Origin: Bradyrhizobium daqingense
GTDB taxonomy: Bacteria; Pseudomonadota; Alphaproteobacteria; Rhizobiales; Xanthobacteraceae
DNA length: 64,000 bases
Assembly: GCF_021044685.1 (NCBI RefSeq)
Contig: NZ_CP088014.1
Location: 1,426,001 to 1,490,000 of the forward strand
Direction of reading: 5' to 3'
This document shows positions 1 to 8,914 of the stretch, one piece after another. Position numbers and translations under genes: made by a program. The notes beneath the pieces are model-generated. The model did no database searches. It was not told the DNA's origin and was given only the letters and a program-made list of their open reading frames with translations. Every line of letters starts with the position of its first letter. The stretch's first letter is position 1.

Positions 1-187
1 CGCCTTGGTCGGGGCTGTAATGTCCGATGGACTGGCCGACGAAGGTCGCCAGAAACGCGCCGGCGATGCCGAGGATGGTGGTGAGGATGAAGCCGCTCGG
101 ATTGTTCGGCGCCGGCGCGAGCCAGCGCGCGATGAGGCCGGCGACGAAGCCGACGAGGATGATCCACAACAGGCCGCCCATGCTCAT
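1..187 (-). CDS. GlsB/YeaQ/YmgE family membrane protein (partial)
   Basis: Reading leftward from ATG at 187 the protein begins MSMGGLLWIILVGFVAGLIA, followed by RWLAPAPNNPSGF and a second hydrophobic Gly-rich segment (LTTILGIAGAFLATFVGQ). This is the layout of the small GlsB/YeaQ transglycosylase-associated stress membrane proteins, which are usually about 80-90 residues. Roughly 62 residues are inside the window and the C-terminus is cut by the left edge. A GGGAGGGGAG ribosome site lies just before the ATG. The biochemical role of the family is poorly defined; it is linked to general stress and the envelope. It lies next to a YidB gene on the same strand. Confidence 0.85.
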   Translation of the reverse strand, partial: MSMGGLLWIILVGFVAGLIARWLAPAPNNPSGFILTTILGIAGAFLATFVGQSIGHYSPDQG

Positions 188-215
188 GACAGTGCTCCCC
201 TCCCTTTGACGCGAC

Positions 216-809
216 TCAAATGCGATCCGAGAGCTCGTTCTCGGTCGGCAGCCGCCCGTCCGGCGTCAGATGGTCGACCACCTGCGGCAGATACTGGCTG
301 AGGCCGGACAGCAGCTCGTCGCGCGACAAGCCGCTCTGCGCGGACAGGCTCTCGATCTGGTCGGCGCCGAGGGCGCTGGCGAGATCGCCCGGCTCGATCG
401 GCTTGTTCTCGCCCCTGCCGACCCAGGAATTCGCAACCTCGCCCTGGCCGCCCTGCTGGAGCTGCTTGAGGAGATCGCCGAGCCCGCCGCTGAGCACGGT
501 GCCGGCCGCACCGCCCGCGAGCAGGCCGCCAAGGCCGCCCTTGAGCAAATCGCTGAGGCCGCCACTGCCGCCTGGCAGAGCGCCTCCGCCCGTATTCACC
601 GGCGTCGGAGGCGGCAGCGGCGAGCGCTGCTGCGGCGCCTGCGCCGCGCCGGGCTGGCCTGCCGTCAGATGCTTGAACGCCTTCCAGGCCAGCAGGCCGA
701 GCAGTGCCATGGTCATCGGCGACATGCCCTCGGAGGATTTCTCGGAGCTGGGCGCGCTCGGGCCGCGGGGACCGTTCTGCATGCCGTTGAGGACGTCGAG
801 TAGACCCAT
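216..809 (-). CDS. YidB family protein (DUF937)
   Basis: 197 residues starting MGLLDVLNGMQNG, with an AGGAG site before the ATG. A longer reading frame upstream has no family-like sequence, so the internal ATG was chosen. An N-terminal Ser/Pro-rich part and a short hydrophobic stretch (MTMALLGLLAWKAF) are followed by a Gly-rich linker (GGLSDLLKGGLGGLLAGG) and a C-terminal domain with WVGRGENKPIEPGDLASALG and SGLSRDELLSGLSQYLPQ. These are the YidB/DUF937 hallmarks. Function is unknown; the fold is helical and the genes are often found with envelope-stress proteins. It is upstream of the GlsB gene on the same strand. Confidence 0.9.
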   Translation of the reverse strand: MGLLDVLNGMQNGPRGPSAPSSEKSSEGMSPMTMALLGLLAWKAFKHLTAGQPGAAQAPQQRSPLPPPTPVNTGGGALPGGSGGLSDLLKGGLGGLLAGGAAGTVLSGGLGDLLKQLQQGGQGEVANSWVGRGENKPIEPGDLASALGADQIESLSAQSGLSRDELLSGLSQYLPQVVDHLTPDGRLPTENELSDRI

Positions 810-969
810 GGTGCTCTCCTTTGGCGCGTCGTTCGGCGAGCGCTCGCCGCTGACTGCCCCCCGGGGCGAAAACATATGGGGCTCTCATGACGGTTACAAG
901 GCGGATGCACCGCAACCGGTGGGCAGCCGGAGCGGCCTCTGCTATCGATGACGGAACGTTCAGGGAGCA

Positions 970-1977
970 ATGTCAGTGTTTACGGATCGACCGATCGTGG
1001 TGGCCGGCGCCGGCGCCATCGGCTGTTTCGTCGGCGGCATGCTGGCGGCTTCCGGCCGTCGTGTCGCGTTGCTGGTGCGCCCTCGGGTGAAGACCGAGAT
1101 CGAGCGGTTCGGCTTGCGGCTGACCGATTTCAACGGCTCGGAGACGAGGCTCGGCGCGGGCCAGCTCGCATTGTCGGAGGATGCTTCGATCTTCCACAGC
1201 GCGGGCATCGTGCTGGTGACGGTGAAGAGTGCCGATACCGGAGATGTTGCGAACCAGATCGCGCAGCATGCGCCGCGGGATGCCGTCATCGTGTCGCTGC
1301 AAAACGGCATCGGCAATGTCGCGGTGCTGCGCGAGCGCCTCGATGGCCGCCGCGTGCTCGCCGGCATGGTGCCCTTCAACGTGATCTCGATGGGCGAGGG
1401 TCGCTTCCACCGCTCGACCTCCGGCGACATCCACGTCGGTGCGGACGAGGCGAACACGGCACTCGCGCTGTCGGTGCCGGGTCTTGCGGTGCGCGCGAGC
1501 CGCGACATCGCCGGCGTGCAATGGGGCAAGCTGATCATCAATCTGAACAACGCACTCAGCGCGCTGTCCGACATGCCGCTTGCCGCGCAGCTGGCAAGCC
1601 GCCACTGGCGAAGGCTGTTCGCCGACCAGATGGCGGAGGGGCTGGCGGCGCTGAAGGCCGCTGGCATCACCCCGGTCTCGGCGACGCCGATTCCGATGGG
1701 CTGGACGCCGGCCCTGCTGCGGTTGCCGGACACGATCTTCAATGCGATCCTGGGACGCACCATGAAGATCGATCCGGAGGCACGCTCCTCGATGTGGCAG
1801 GATCTCAAGCAGGGCCGCAAGACCGAGATCGACTATCTCCAGGGCGCGGTCATCGCGCTGGCCGAGCAAAACAATGTTGATGTGCCGCTGATGCGCCGCA
1901 TTGTTGCGCTGATCAAGGAAGCCGAGGTCGCGGGCATGGGTCCGCCCGGTTTGACGCCGCAGCAAATTCGCGGCTAG
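970..1977 (+). CDS. 2-dehydropantoate 2-reductase family protein
   Basis: 335 residues. The N-terminus carries a Rossmann NADPH-binding loop (VVAGAGAIG, residues 10-18). The C-terminal helical domain contains WGKLIINLNNAL, whose lysine (about residue 187) is the conserved catalytic residue of ketopantoate reductases. Family members reduce 2-dehydropantoate to pantoate in pantothenate synthesis, but many bacteria carry several paralogues acting on other 2-oxo acids. A second paralogue lies at 19,873-20,847, so neither can be named panE safely. An AGGGAG site precedes the ATG. The next gene starts 21 bases after the stop. Confidence 0.88.
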   Translation: MSVFTDRPIVVAGAGAIGCFVGGMLAASGRRVALLVRPRVKTEIERFGLRLTDFNGSETRLGAGQLALSEDASIFHSAGIVLVTVKSADTGDVANQIAQHAPRDAVIVSLQNGIGNVAVLRERLDGRRVLAGMVPFNVISMGEGRFHRSTSGDIHVGADEANTALALSVPGLAVRASRDIAGVQWGKLIINLNNALSALSDMPLAAQLASRHWRRLFADQMAEGLAALKAAGITPVSATPIPMGWTPALLRLPDTIFNAILGRTMKIDPEARSSMWQDLKQGRKTEIDYLQGAVIALAEQNNVDVPLMRRIVALIKEAEVAGMGPPGLTPQQIRG

Positions 1978-1998
1978 CACTTTCGATGGAGAAGCGCG

Positions 1999-2208
1999 AT
2001 GAAGCGTAGCCTGATGATCGGTCTTTCGCTCGCCGCTCTCTGCGCCGCATCGACGCTCGCCTACGCCAGGCCGCCGACGGTGATGAACTCTCCCGGCTAC
2101 GACAGGCGGCTGCAGGAAAGCCGGTCGCAGTTGGGCGCGACGCCGACGGCGCCAACGACTGCGCCGGTGATCAAGCCGAAGCCCAGCAAGAAGAAGCGGA
2201 CGAACTGA
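1999..2208 (+). CDS. small secreted hypothetical protein
   Basis: 69 residues beginning MKRSLMIGLSLAALCAASTL, a clear Sec signal peptide with likely cleavage after AYA. The mature part is short, Pro/Thr-rich, and ends in a Lys-rich basic tail (KPKPSKKKRTN). A GGAGAAG-like ribosome site precedes the ATG. It lies 21 bases after the reductase gene and may share its transcript. No family is recognised; the mature protein would be a periplasmic peptide of about 45 residues. Confidence 0.6.
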   Translation: MKRSLMIGLSLAALCAASTLAYARPPTVMNSPGYDRRLQESRSQLGATPTAPTTAPVIKPKPSKKKRTN

Positions 2209-2311
2209 AGCCCCACTTTTCCGTCGTCCGCCGAAGGCCGGGGCGACAGCGGAGCTTGTTGCGCGAGATTGCGGGTTCGTTCGCTTCGCGATCAGCGCGG
2301 AGTGGCGAAGC

Positions 2312-2941
2312 TCAGCCCTTCTTCGCTGGCTTGTTCGGCGTCGGGCTGAACAGCTTCTTCAGATCGTTCAGGCTTTCCGACAGGCGCGGCCATTCGCAGG
2401 AGAAGGCGCCCTTGGTGCAGGGCGCGCCTTTCCGCTGGCCGACGGTCTGCTGCACCTTCGGCCGCTCGACCGGGAGTGGCACGCGTGCGACGTCGGTCCG
2501 TAGCGCGACCTGCTGGAGCTGCTGGAGTTGCTGTGCCTGTTGTTCCTGCCGCTCGCGCTGCTGGCGCGCGGTCGCTTGCGCGGCTTCGTTGTTGCGGCGC
2601 TCTCTGGCGAGGTAGGCAGTGTAGGCTTCGTCGATCTTCTTCTGCTCCTCCGGCGTCGGGTTCGGCCCGGCGATGTCGAAGCTGCGATCCTGGAGGAAAT
2701 CATAATAGGAATAGCCGCCGCCCGGTTTGCGCCGCCCGGCGAACTTGGCATTGCAATCGGCAAGCGCGGCGGTCTTCTCGGCCTTGGTCGGCGATTTCTC
2801 GGCGGCGTCGGCGCAGGACTCGAAGTCGACAGGTGCGCGCTTCCACCATTGCGCCTGGGCATGCGGCAAGGTCAGCAGAAAAAATCCTGCTGCAGCAACG
2901 AGAAATGGCGCCGCACGACGCGATGCAACCACAACCGACAT
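2312..2941 (-). CDS. secreted hypothetical protein with Gln-rich coiled region
   Basis: 209 residues. A signal peptide (APFLVAAAGFFLLTLPHAQA) is followed by QWWKRAPVDFESCADAAEK, with paired cysteines near residues 43 and 62. The middle (about 110-150) is very rich in Gln, Arg and Glu and probably forms a coiled coil. A second cysteine pair (CTKGAFSCEW) precedes a Lys-rich C-terminus. No catalytic motif is visible. It is convergent with the small secreted gene on its left and divergent from the hydrolase on its right. A role in the periplasm is inferred only from the signal peptide. Confidence 0.7.
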   Translation of the reverse strand: MSVVVASRRAAPFLVAAAGFFLLTLPHAQAQWWKRAPVDFESCADAAEKSPTKAEKTAALADCNAKFAGRRKPGGGYSYYDFLQDRSFDIAGPNPTPEEQKKIDEAYTAYLARERRNNEAAQATARQQRERQEQQAQQLQQLQQVALRTDVARVPLPVERPKVQQTVGQRKGAPCTKGAFSCEWPRLSESLNDLKKLFSPTPNKPAKKG

Positions 2942-3147
2942 TTACGAGAGCATTCCTTACCAGACTCAACCCGCCCCGAGTCAGGTAGATTTTTGCCTCT
3001 TTATCGCCGGCTTGTCACCTATGGAACTCGGGAATTTCATGGCTGGGCTGCTGACATTTTTTGCTTGACGTGGCACCGGAGTCACAGCCGCGCGGCGGGT
3101 GATGCGCTTAGACTTTATCGATTTGAATTCGAAGGGGAATGTCTCTC

Positions 3148-4176
3148 ATGCGTGCGCTGGCCGGCCTCGTCGCAATCGCGCTGATGCTGATGTGCGGCGA
3201 TGCCTTCGCGGCGGACGAAGCTGCACCCAACCACAAGCCGGTGAGGGCGATTGCCGATACGCGGCTCTCCGTCGGCGGCCAGGGCATTCTGCCGTTGTAT
3301 CTTTCCAGCGACTGGTCGCTGCCGCTGCCGTCGATCTCGCGTGCGATCATCGTGCTGCACGGACGGCTGCGCAATGCCGACGAATATTATCTCTCGGCCC
3401 ACACCGCGCAGGTGGCCGCGGGCGACGACGGCAAGCGTGCACTCATGATCGTGCCGCAATTCTTGGCAGAGATCGACATCGAGGCGCACAAGCTGCCGGC
3501 CGATATGCTGCGCTGGTCGCTGGAGGGCTGGGAGGGTGGCGAGGCCGCGCTCGGGCCCAATCCGGTCTCCTCATTCGAGGCGCTCGATGCGATCCTGGCC
3601 AAGCTCTCCGACCGGCGCATCTTCCCGAACCTGAAGCAGGTCGTGGTGGCCGGTCATTCCGGCGGCGGCCAGGTCGCGCAGCGCTACGCCATCGCCGGCA
3701 AGGGCGAGATGGCGCTGTCGCGCCAACACATCGATGTCCGTTACGTCGTCGCCAATCCTTCGTCCTACGCCTATTTCACTGCCGCGCGTCCGCTGCCCGC
3801 GATCGCCAAATCCTGTCCGGGTTATAACAATTGGAAATACGGCATGGACGAACGACCCCGCTATGTCGCCAACGTCGCGCCTGATACGCTCGAGCAGCGC
3901 TATGTCGAGCGTGAGGTGGTCTATCTGCTCGGCACCCTCGACACCAATCCGAAGCATCCCGCGCTCGACAAGAGCTGCATGGCGGAGGCGCAAGGCGCCA
4001 CGCGTTACGCCCGCGGCCACGCTTATGCGGACGCGATGGCCAAGCGCAACCACGGCACGCCCCATCACAGGGTCCGGGACGTCGCTGGCGTCGGCCATGA
4101 CGGCGACAAGATGTTGACCTCGGCGTGCGGGTTAGCCGCGCTGTTCGACAGCCCGGGCTGCGGCGCGGAGCGCTGA
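3148..4176 (+). CDS. secreted alpha/beta hydrolase
   Basis: 342 residues. The start at 3148 is preferred over 3139 because the GAAGGGG ribosome site sits about 10 bases before it but is nearly touching 3139. The N-terminus is a signal peptide (MRALAGLVAIALMLMCGDAF, cleavage near AFA). AIIVLHGRLRNADEYY matches the oxyanion strand of alpha/beta hydrolases, and VVVAGHSGGGQVAQRYA gives the nucleophile elbow with Ser at about residue 171. GVGHDGDKM near the C-terminus supplies the likely catalytic His. The substrate is unknown; it should act in the periplasm or outside the cell. Confidence 0.75.
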   Translation: MRALAGLVAIALMLMCGDAFAADEAAPNHKPVRAIADTRLSVGGQGILPLYLSSDWSLPLPSISRAIIVLHGRLRNADEYYLSAHTAQVAAGDDGKRALMIVPQFLAEIDIEAHKLPADMLRWSLEGWEGGEAALGPNPVSSFEALDAILAKLSDRRIFPNLKQVVVAGHSGGGQVAQRYAIAGKGEMALSRQHIDVRYVVANPSSYAYFTAARPLPAIAKSCPGYNNWKYGMDERPRYVANVAPDTLEQRYVEREVVYLLGTLDTNPKHPALDKSCMAEAQGATRYARGHAYADAMAKRNHGTPHHRVRDVAGVGHDGDKMLTSACGLAALFDSPGCGAER

Positions 4177-4190
4177 TGCGCGTGCCTTGG

Positions 4191-4232
4191 AGGCAGTCTC
4201 TTGAGGCAATCTCTTGAATGCAATCTCTTGAA
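4191..4232 (+). repeat. three-copy short tandem repeat
   Basis: The gap after the hydrolase holds three near-identical 13-14 base units: GGCAGTCTCTTGA, GGCAATCTCTTGAA and TGCAATCTCTTGAA. It lies between the hydrolase stop and the acyl-CoA synthetase start, and its copy number may vary between strains. Confidence 0.8.
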
Positions 4233-4313
4233 GGCTCGGCTCCGGCTGTTACACTTCGCACCGCGAACGCCTCATCATGAGGCGGCGCCAAGAAGACGAA
4301 GTGGAAACGCCTG

Positions 4314-5831
4314 ATGCTGCTGCCCCTGTCCGACGTGCCGCGCTGGTACGCTGAACGCAAACCACATGGCACGATCGCCGTCCGTCACGGGCAGGACGCG
4401 CTGACATGGGACGAGCTCGAACGTGGCGCCAACCGGCGCGCGCGGGCGTTCATGGCCAAGGGCGTCAAGCCCGGCGACTTCGTCGCGATCGGATTGCCCA
4501 ACGGCAACGCGTTCTTCGAGACGTCCTTTGCGGTGTGGAAGTGCGGGGCGACGCCGACCTCGCTGTCATGGCGGCTGCCGCGCGGCGAAGCCGCCGCCGT
4601 GCTCGACATCCTCAAGCCTGCGCTGGTGGTCGGCGGCGAGGCCGACTGGAACGCGCCGAACCGCTTGCCCGCCGATTTCGTGCCGGAAGGTTTCTCGGAT
4701 GAGCCGCTCGATCCGCCGGTGGCGCGCTACTGGAAGGCCATGACCTCGGGCGGCTCGACCGGCCGGCCCAAGGTGATCCTCGACCATCATCCGGCGGTGA
4801 CCGATACGGCGGCCGTGCCGCCGCTCAACATTCCCGTCGGCGTCTCGCTGCTCAATCCCGGTCCGCTCTACCATAACGCGCCGTTCATCGTGTCGCATTA
4901 CGCGCTGTTCGTCGGCGGCCAGCTCACCGGCCTCACCAAGTTCGACGCCGAGGAGACGCTGCGGCAGATCGAGCGCGAGCGCGTGCAATGGGTCAATTTC
5001 GTGCCCACGATGATGCACCGGATCTGGGCGCTGCCCGAGAGCGTGCGCAACGCCTATGATCTGTCGAGCCTTCAGACTGTCTTCCACATGGCCGCTCCGA
5101 TGCCGCCCTGGCTGAAGGAGAACTGGATCGCCTGGCTCGGGCCTGAGCGGATCTGGGAGCTCTATGGCGGCACCGAGCGCCAGGGCGCGTGCATCATCTC
5201 AGGCACGGAATGGCTGACGCATAAGGGCTCGGTCGGCAAGATCGGCGACATGGCGAAGCTTCGCATCATCGGCGAGGACGGCAACGACGTCGCGCCGGGA
5301 GAGACCGGCGAGATCTACTTCCGCAACAATGACGGCAAGGACGCAACCTACCACTATCTCGGCGCCGAGCCGAAGCGTCGCGCCGATGGCTGGGAATCGC
5401 TCGGTGATATCGGTCGGCTCGATGCCGAAGGCTATCTCTATCTCGGTGACCGCCTCGCCGACATGGTGCTGCGTGGCGGCGCCAACATCTATCCGGCCGA
5501 AGTCGAAGCCGCGGTGTCCGAGGCTCCGGGCGTGCGCTCCTGCGTCGTGGTGGGATTGCCCGATCCGGAATTGGGCCAGCGCGTGCACGCCATCATCGAG
5601 CCGGAGCCGGATGCGGACGGCCAGGTCATCGCTGACGGCATGGCGGAGTTCTTGAAGGACAGGCTCAGCCGCTATAAGCACCCCGAGAGTTTCGAGATCG
5701 TCGGCGCCCCGCCGCGCGATGATTCCGGTAAGGTCCGCCGCACCCTGTTGCGCGACGAGCGCGCGGCGTGGACGAAGCAGGGGCGCGCCTTCCGGATTTT
5801 GCCGTCGAAGGCGCGGGCGCACGCCGAATAA
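4314..5831 (+). CDS. AMP-dependent acyl-CoA synthetase/ligase
   Basis: 505 residues with the order of an acyl-adenylate-forming enzyme: the AMP-binding signature TSGGSTGRPKVIL (from about residue 144), LYGGTERQG in the middle, the hinge GDRLADMVLRGGANIYPAEVE near residue 380, and a C-terminal catalytic lysine in DDSGKVRRTLL. These enzymes activate a carboxylic acid with ATP and transfer it to CoA. The substrate cannot be read from the sequence. The next gene, an RraA/aldolase-family protein, starts 26 bases downstream and is probably co-transcribed, suggesting breakdown of an organic or aromatic acid. Confidence 0.85.
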   Translation: MLLPLSDVPRWYAERKPHGTIAVRHGQDALTWDELERGANRRARAFMAKGVKPGDFVAIGLPNGNAFFETSFAVWKCGATPTSLSWRLPRGEAAAVLDILKPALVVGGEADWNAPNRLPADFVPEGFSDEPLDPPVARYWKAMTSGGSTGRPKVILDHHPAVTDTAAVPPLNIPVGVSLLNPGPLYHNAPFIVSHYALFVGGQLTGLTKFDAEETLRQIERERVQWVNFVPTMMHRIWALPESVRNAYDLSSLQTVFHMAAPMPPWLKENWIAWLGPERIWELYGGTERQGACIISGTEWLTHKGSVGKIGDMAKLRIIGEDGNDVAPGETGEIYFRNNDGKDATYHYLGAEPKRRADGWESLGDIGRLDAEGYLYLGDRLADMVLRGGANIYPAEVEAAVSEAPGVRSCVVVGLPDPELGQRVHAIIEPEPDADGQVIADGMAEFLKDRLSRYKHPESFEIVGAPPRDDSGKVRRTLLRDERAAWTKQGRAFRILPSKARAHAE

Positions 5832-5857
5832 GAAAAGTCACGAAAGGATTCTTTGAC

Positions 5858-6496
5858 ATGACGATCACCATCGCAGCCAACAGCGTGCCGAAGCCGCCGG
5901 ACGACATCATCGCGGGCTTTCGCGGTGCGCCGACCTCGGTCATCTCGGACAATCTCGCCCGCCTGCCCGGCGCGGTTGGATTGAAGCCCTATCATCGCGG
6001 CGGCGCGCTGGTGGGGACGGCCTTCACCGTGCGCACCCGTCCCGGCGACAATCTCGCCATTCATCGCGCGCTCGAACTGGTTGGTCCCGGTGATGTCATC
6101 GTGGTCGACGGCGGCGGCGACGAGACCCGTGCGCTGGTCGGCGAGATCATGAAGAACATCGCGCAATGGCGCAAAGCCGAAGGCTACGTCATCGACGGCG
6201 CCATCCGCGATGTCGCGGCGTTCGCCGCCGACGACTTCCCCTGCTACGCCCGCGCCGTGATCCACCGCGGCCCCTACAAGAACGGTCCCGGTGAGATCAA
6301 CGTGCCCGTGACGATCGGCGGCAGCGTGATCTCGCCCGGCGACATCGTCGTCGGCGACGAGGACGGCGTGGTGTCGTTTCCCGCCGCGGGCGCCGCCGCG
6401 CTGTTGGAGGCGGTCCGCGTCCAGGTCGCGCGCGAGGAGGAGACCCTGAAGGCCATCCGCGAGGGGCGTTACCAGGGCGCTTACGGCAAATCCTGA
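5858..6496 (+). CDS. RraA / 4-hydroxy-4-methyl-2-oxoglutarate aldolase family protein
   Basis: 212 residues starting MTITIAANSVPKPPDD; GAAAGGA precedes the ATG. Motifs include TSVISDNLARLPGAVG at the N-terminus, GDVIVVDGGGDETRALVGEI in the middle and GYVIDGAIRDV, the Gly/Asp-rich metal and substrate site of the HMG/CHA aldolases; VSPGDIVVGDEDGVV-type sequence follows (read here as ISPGDIVVGDEDGVVSFP). Members cleave 4-hydroxy-4-methyl-2-oxoglutarate to pyruvate in protocatechuate/gallate 4,5-cleavage. RNase E inhibitor RraA has the same fold, but the catabolic neighbours favour an aldolase. Confidence 0.85.
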   Translation: MTITIAANSVPKPPDDIIAGFRGAPTSVISDNLARLPGAVGLKPYHRGGALVGTAFTVRTRPGDNLAIHRALELVGPGDVIVVDGGGDETRALVGEIMKNIAQWRKAEGYVIDGAIRDVAAFAADDFPCYARAVIHRGPYKNGPGEINVPVTIGGSVISPGDIVVGDEDGVVSFPAAGAAALLEAVRVQVAREEETLKAIREGRYQGAYGKS

Positions 6497-6675
6497 TCAG
6501 CCCGTCGCCTAATTCAAAGCAATGGCTGGCTCGCCTGTAAGTCGAAGTCGGCCATTGCTATTTTCGTGATTTCGCGATCTCTGTTTCGCCAAAGTTCTCT
6601 CATGCTTTTCGATGCTGAGGCTACTTTAGATGATGAGGAATTACGCGGTCGTCCTGCCTGGCTTTCTTCTTCTGG

Positions 6676-7518
6676 TTGGTCTTCGGAAACAACGAGGCCA
6701 GTTCGTGGGAGATGCACAGGGCCATCAACGATGATCTGGCGCGGCTGATAGTCATGGTTGCTGCGCCCGATACAGACCGGCGAATGACGGAAGAGGCGTA
6801 CGCAAAGGCGAGCGGTCTCTCCCCGGACGCGGTCAGAGACCGCTTTGCGGCGAGTGGGGTCTTGCGATGCCCTGGTGGAGACAGCAGCGCGCAGGTGACC
6901 GGAGCGCGCGACGTGATCACGACGGCGGCTCACGCGTTCCGGGATCTCTGCAAACTCCATACGCCGCCTGACAAGTGTCTATTCGAATATTATCGGGGGA
7001 CGGAGAAGCGGACCATTCCCTTGTCGGCGACCCTATGGATGGGTACCTGCGATGATAGTGCGCCGAGAGCGAGTGTCAGCGATTGGGCCGTCGCAAAGCT
7101 CGCATTTCCCGCCGACGTGAAGGCTTACGAGATCTACGAGCGGACGGAGATTCTGGCCGAGCTGGAGCGTGTTCTGGCGGTCGTCGGTTACGATATCCTG
7201 GCCGCTGGAAAGACGGACAAATACGGGTCGTTCAACAAGACGATGCAGGAGTGCCAGGTGCGCGACGTCAGGGACTGGTCGATCTTTGAAACGAACTGCC
7301 AGTTTGAGGTTGGGGCGTCCGGCAGCGCCCTGTTTCGCCAGCGGGACAATCGCATGACCCTCCTCGGCGTTCTCAATGGAGACTATCACGACAAAGGATA
7401 TTGCCCACGAGGCAGCTGCCAGTACAAAAGCCGGACATGGTCGAGCGTGTATGTTACCCTGAAGGGTGAGTTCAAGGACCGGCTTCTGGCTGCCGTGAGC
7501 CAGTCTGCGGCAAAATAA
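6676..7518 (+). CDS. trypsin-like serine protease, start disrupted or unclear
   Basis: 280 residues counted from a TTG at 6676; no ATG lies in this frame before residue 14. A chymotrypsin-fold triad is visible: His86 in VITTAAHAFRD, Asp136 in SDWAVAKL and Ser215 in GASGSALF. At least nine cysteines (for example CPGG, CPRGSC) suggest an exported, disulfide-bonded protein. The frame has no signal peptide, but another frame starting at 6630 encodes MMRNYAVVLPGFLLLVGL, an ideal one, so a one-base frameshift near 6660-6680 is likely. It interrupts an otherwise catabolic neighbourhood. The target is unknown. Confidence 0.6.
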   Translation: MVFGNNEASSWEMHRAINDDLARLIVMVAAPDTDRRMTEEAYAKASGLSPDAVRDRFAASGVLRCPGGDSSAQVTGARDVITTAAHAFRDLCKLHTPPDKCLFEYYRGTEKRTIPLSATLWMGTCDDSAPRASVSDWAVAKLAFPADVKAYEIYERTEILAELERVLAVVGYDILAAGKTDKYGSFNKTMQECQVRDVRDWSIFETNCQFEVGASGSALFRQRDNRMTLLGVLNGDYHDKGYCPRGSCQYKSRTWSSVYVTLKGEFKDRLLAAVSQSAAK

Positions 7519-7539
7519 GAATGTAGAGGGAAAAATGAC

Positions 7540-7911
7540 GTGAGCCAGAAGGAAGAATTCCACAACATCGACAATCCTGACGACGGCCTGTTCCGCGAAC
7601 TCGCGGCGGGGGTGACCACGCGCATCTTCTCCGGCGAGCAGGCGATGCTGTCGGTGGTGACGCTGGCCCCTCACGCACAGGGCACGCTGCACCATCATCC
7701 CGAGGAGCAATGGGGCGTGCTGCTCGACGGCTCCGCCATCCGCGTTCAGGGCGACGAGGAAATCGCGGTGAAGAAGGGCGATTTCTGGCGAACGCCGGGC
7801 AACGTGCCGCACACCATGCGTGCCGGGCCAGATGGCGCTCGCGTGCTGGACATCTTCAGTCCGCCTCGGCCAGAATACAAGAAAGCAGGGTCAGGCTTCG
7901 GCACGACCTGA
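7540..7911 (+). CDS. cupin domain protein
   Basis: 123 residues from a GTG start; the nearby ATG at 7535 runs into a stop. The single cupin barrel shows motif 1 in GTLHHHPEEQWGVLLDG (His-His-x-Glu-type metal ligands) and motif 2 in GDFWRTPGNVPHTMRAG. Small one-domain cupins of this type often sit beside catabolic enzymes and may bind or isomerise small acids or sense them. The next gene, a Bug-type binding protein, starts 46 bases later, so a shared transcript is likely. The reaction is unknown. Confidence 0.8.
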   Translation: MSQKEEFHNIDNPDDGLFRELAAGVTTRIFSGEQAMLSVVTLAPHAQGTLHHHPEEQWGVLLDGSAIRVQGDEEIAVKKGDFWRTPGNVPHTMRAGPDGARVLDIFSPPRPEYKKAGSGFGTT

Positions 7912-7957
7912 AGCGCCAAGAGCAAAAAGCCGGGCGCATCACACAAGGGAGGGGACC

Positions 7958-8914
7958 ATGACGATCACACGACGCACGCTGCTGGCCGCACCGGCCATTC
8001 TCGCGCTGACGCCGGCGATGGCGCAGGCGAGCAAGATTACACTCGTCGTGCCGTTTCCGCCGGGCGGCTCGACCGATGCGATGGCGCGCCTGTTGCAGGC
8101 CAGCCTCCAGACAAAACTCAATCGCATCGTCGTGGTCGAGAACAAGTCGGGCGCGGCCGGGGCGCTCGGTGCGGCGCAGGTCGCCAAGAGCCCGGCGGAC
8201 GGCTCGACCTTCCTGGTGACGTTCGACTCCCATGCGGTGATCCCGTCCATCCTCGACAAGCCGCCGGTCGACGTCGAGCGCGAGCTGATGCCGGTCCTGC
8301 TGATCGGCACCGCGCCTTACGTGATCGCCGCCGGCGCCGGCCGCCCCTACAAGAGCTTCGCGGACGTGGTCGCGGCGTGCAAGGCGACGCCCGGCGCAGT
8401 GAAATACGCTTCCGTCGGCATCGGCACGCTGGGCCATCTCGCCATGACCGTGCTCGGCAGCAAGGCGGGCGTCGAGATCATGCACGTGCCCTATCGCGGC
8501 GGCGGCCCGGCGATGAACGACGTGCTCGGCGGCCATGTCGATCTCATCGCGGGATCGGCGGCGCTGGTCGCAGCCCAGCTCGGCACCAACATGCTGCGGC
8601 CGATCCTGCAGCTCGGCCGCGAGCGGCTGCCGGCGCTGCCGGAGACGCAGACCGCGATCGAGGCCGGCTTCCCGGATTTCGAGACGTTAGCCTGGTGGGG
8701 CATCTTCGCGCCCGCCGGCACGCCTCCGGATGTGGTCGCGGCCATGGCGACTGCCTCCAAGGAGATCCTGAGCGAGCCCGCAACCGCCGCCCAGCTCAAG
8801 GAGACGCAGCACATGACGCTCCTGCTCCAGGACGGCGCGGCCTTCAAGACCTTCTTCGACAAGCAGGTCGCCTATTGGGGCAAGGTGGTGAAGGACAACA
8901 ACATCAGGGCGTAG
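7958..8914 (+). CDS. Bug family tripartite tricarboxylate-type solute-binding protein
   Basis: 318 residues starting MTITRRTLLAAPAILALTPA, a signal peptide with a twin Arg near its start and cleavage near AQA. KITLVVPFPPGGSTDAMARL is the diagnostic Bug (TctC) N-terminal motif, followed by VENKSGAAGALGA and the PYRGGGPAMNDVLGGHVD motif. Bug proteins bind carboxylates in the periplasm and deliver them to TctAB-type carriers or act as sensors. No tctA/tctB gene is in the window. GGGAGGGG precedes the ATG. Its place after the CoA ligase, aldolase and cupin suggests uptake of the acid those enzymes degrade. Confidence 0.9.
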   Translation: MTITRRTLLAAPAILALTPAMAQASKITLVVPFPPGGSTDAMARLLQASLQTKLNRIVVVENKSGAAGALGAAQVAKSPADGSTFLVTFDSHAVIPSILDKPPVDVERELMPVLLIGTAPYVIAAGAGRPYKSFADVVAACKATPGAVKYASVGIGTLGHLAMTVLGSKAGVEIMHVPYRGGGPAMNDVLGGHVDLIAGSAALVAAQLGTNMLRPILQLGRERLPALPETQTAIEAGFPDFETLAWWGIFAPAGTPPDVVAAMATASKEILSEPATAAQLKETQHMTLLLQDGAAFKTFFDKQVAYWGKVVKDNNIRA

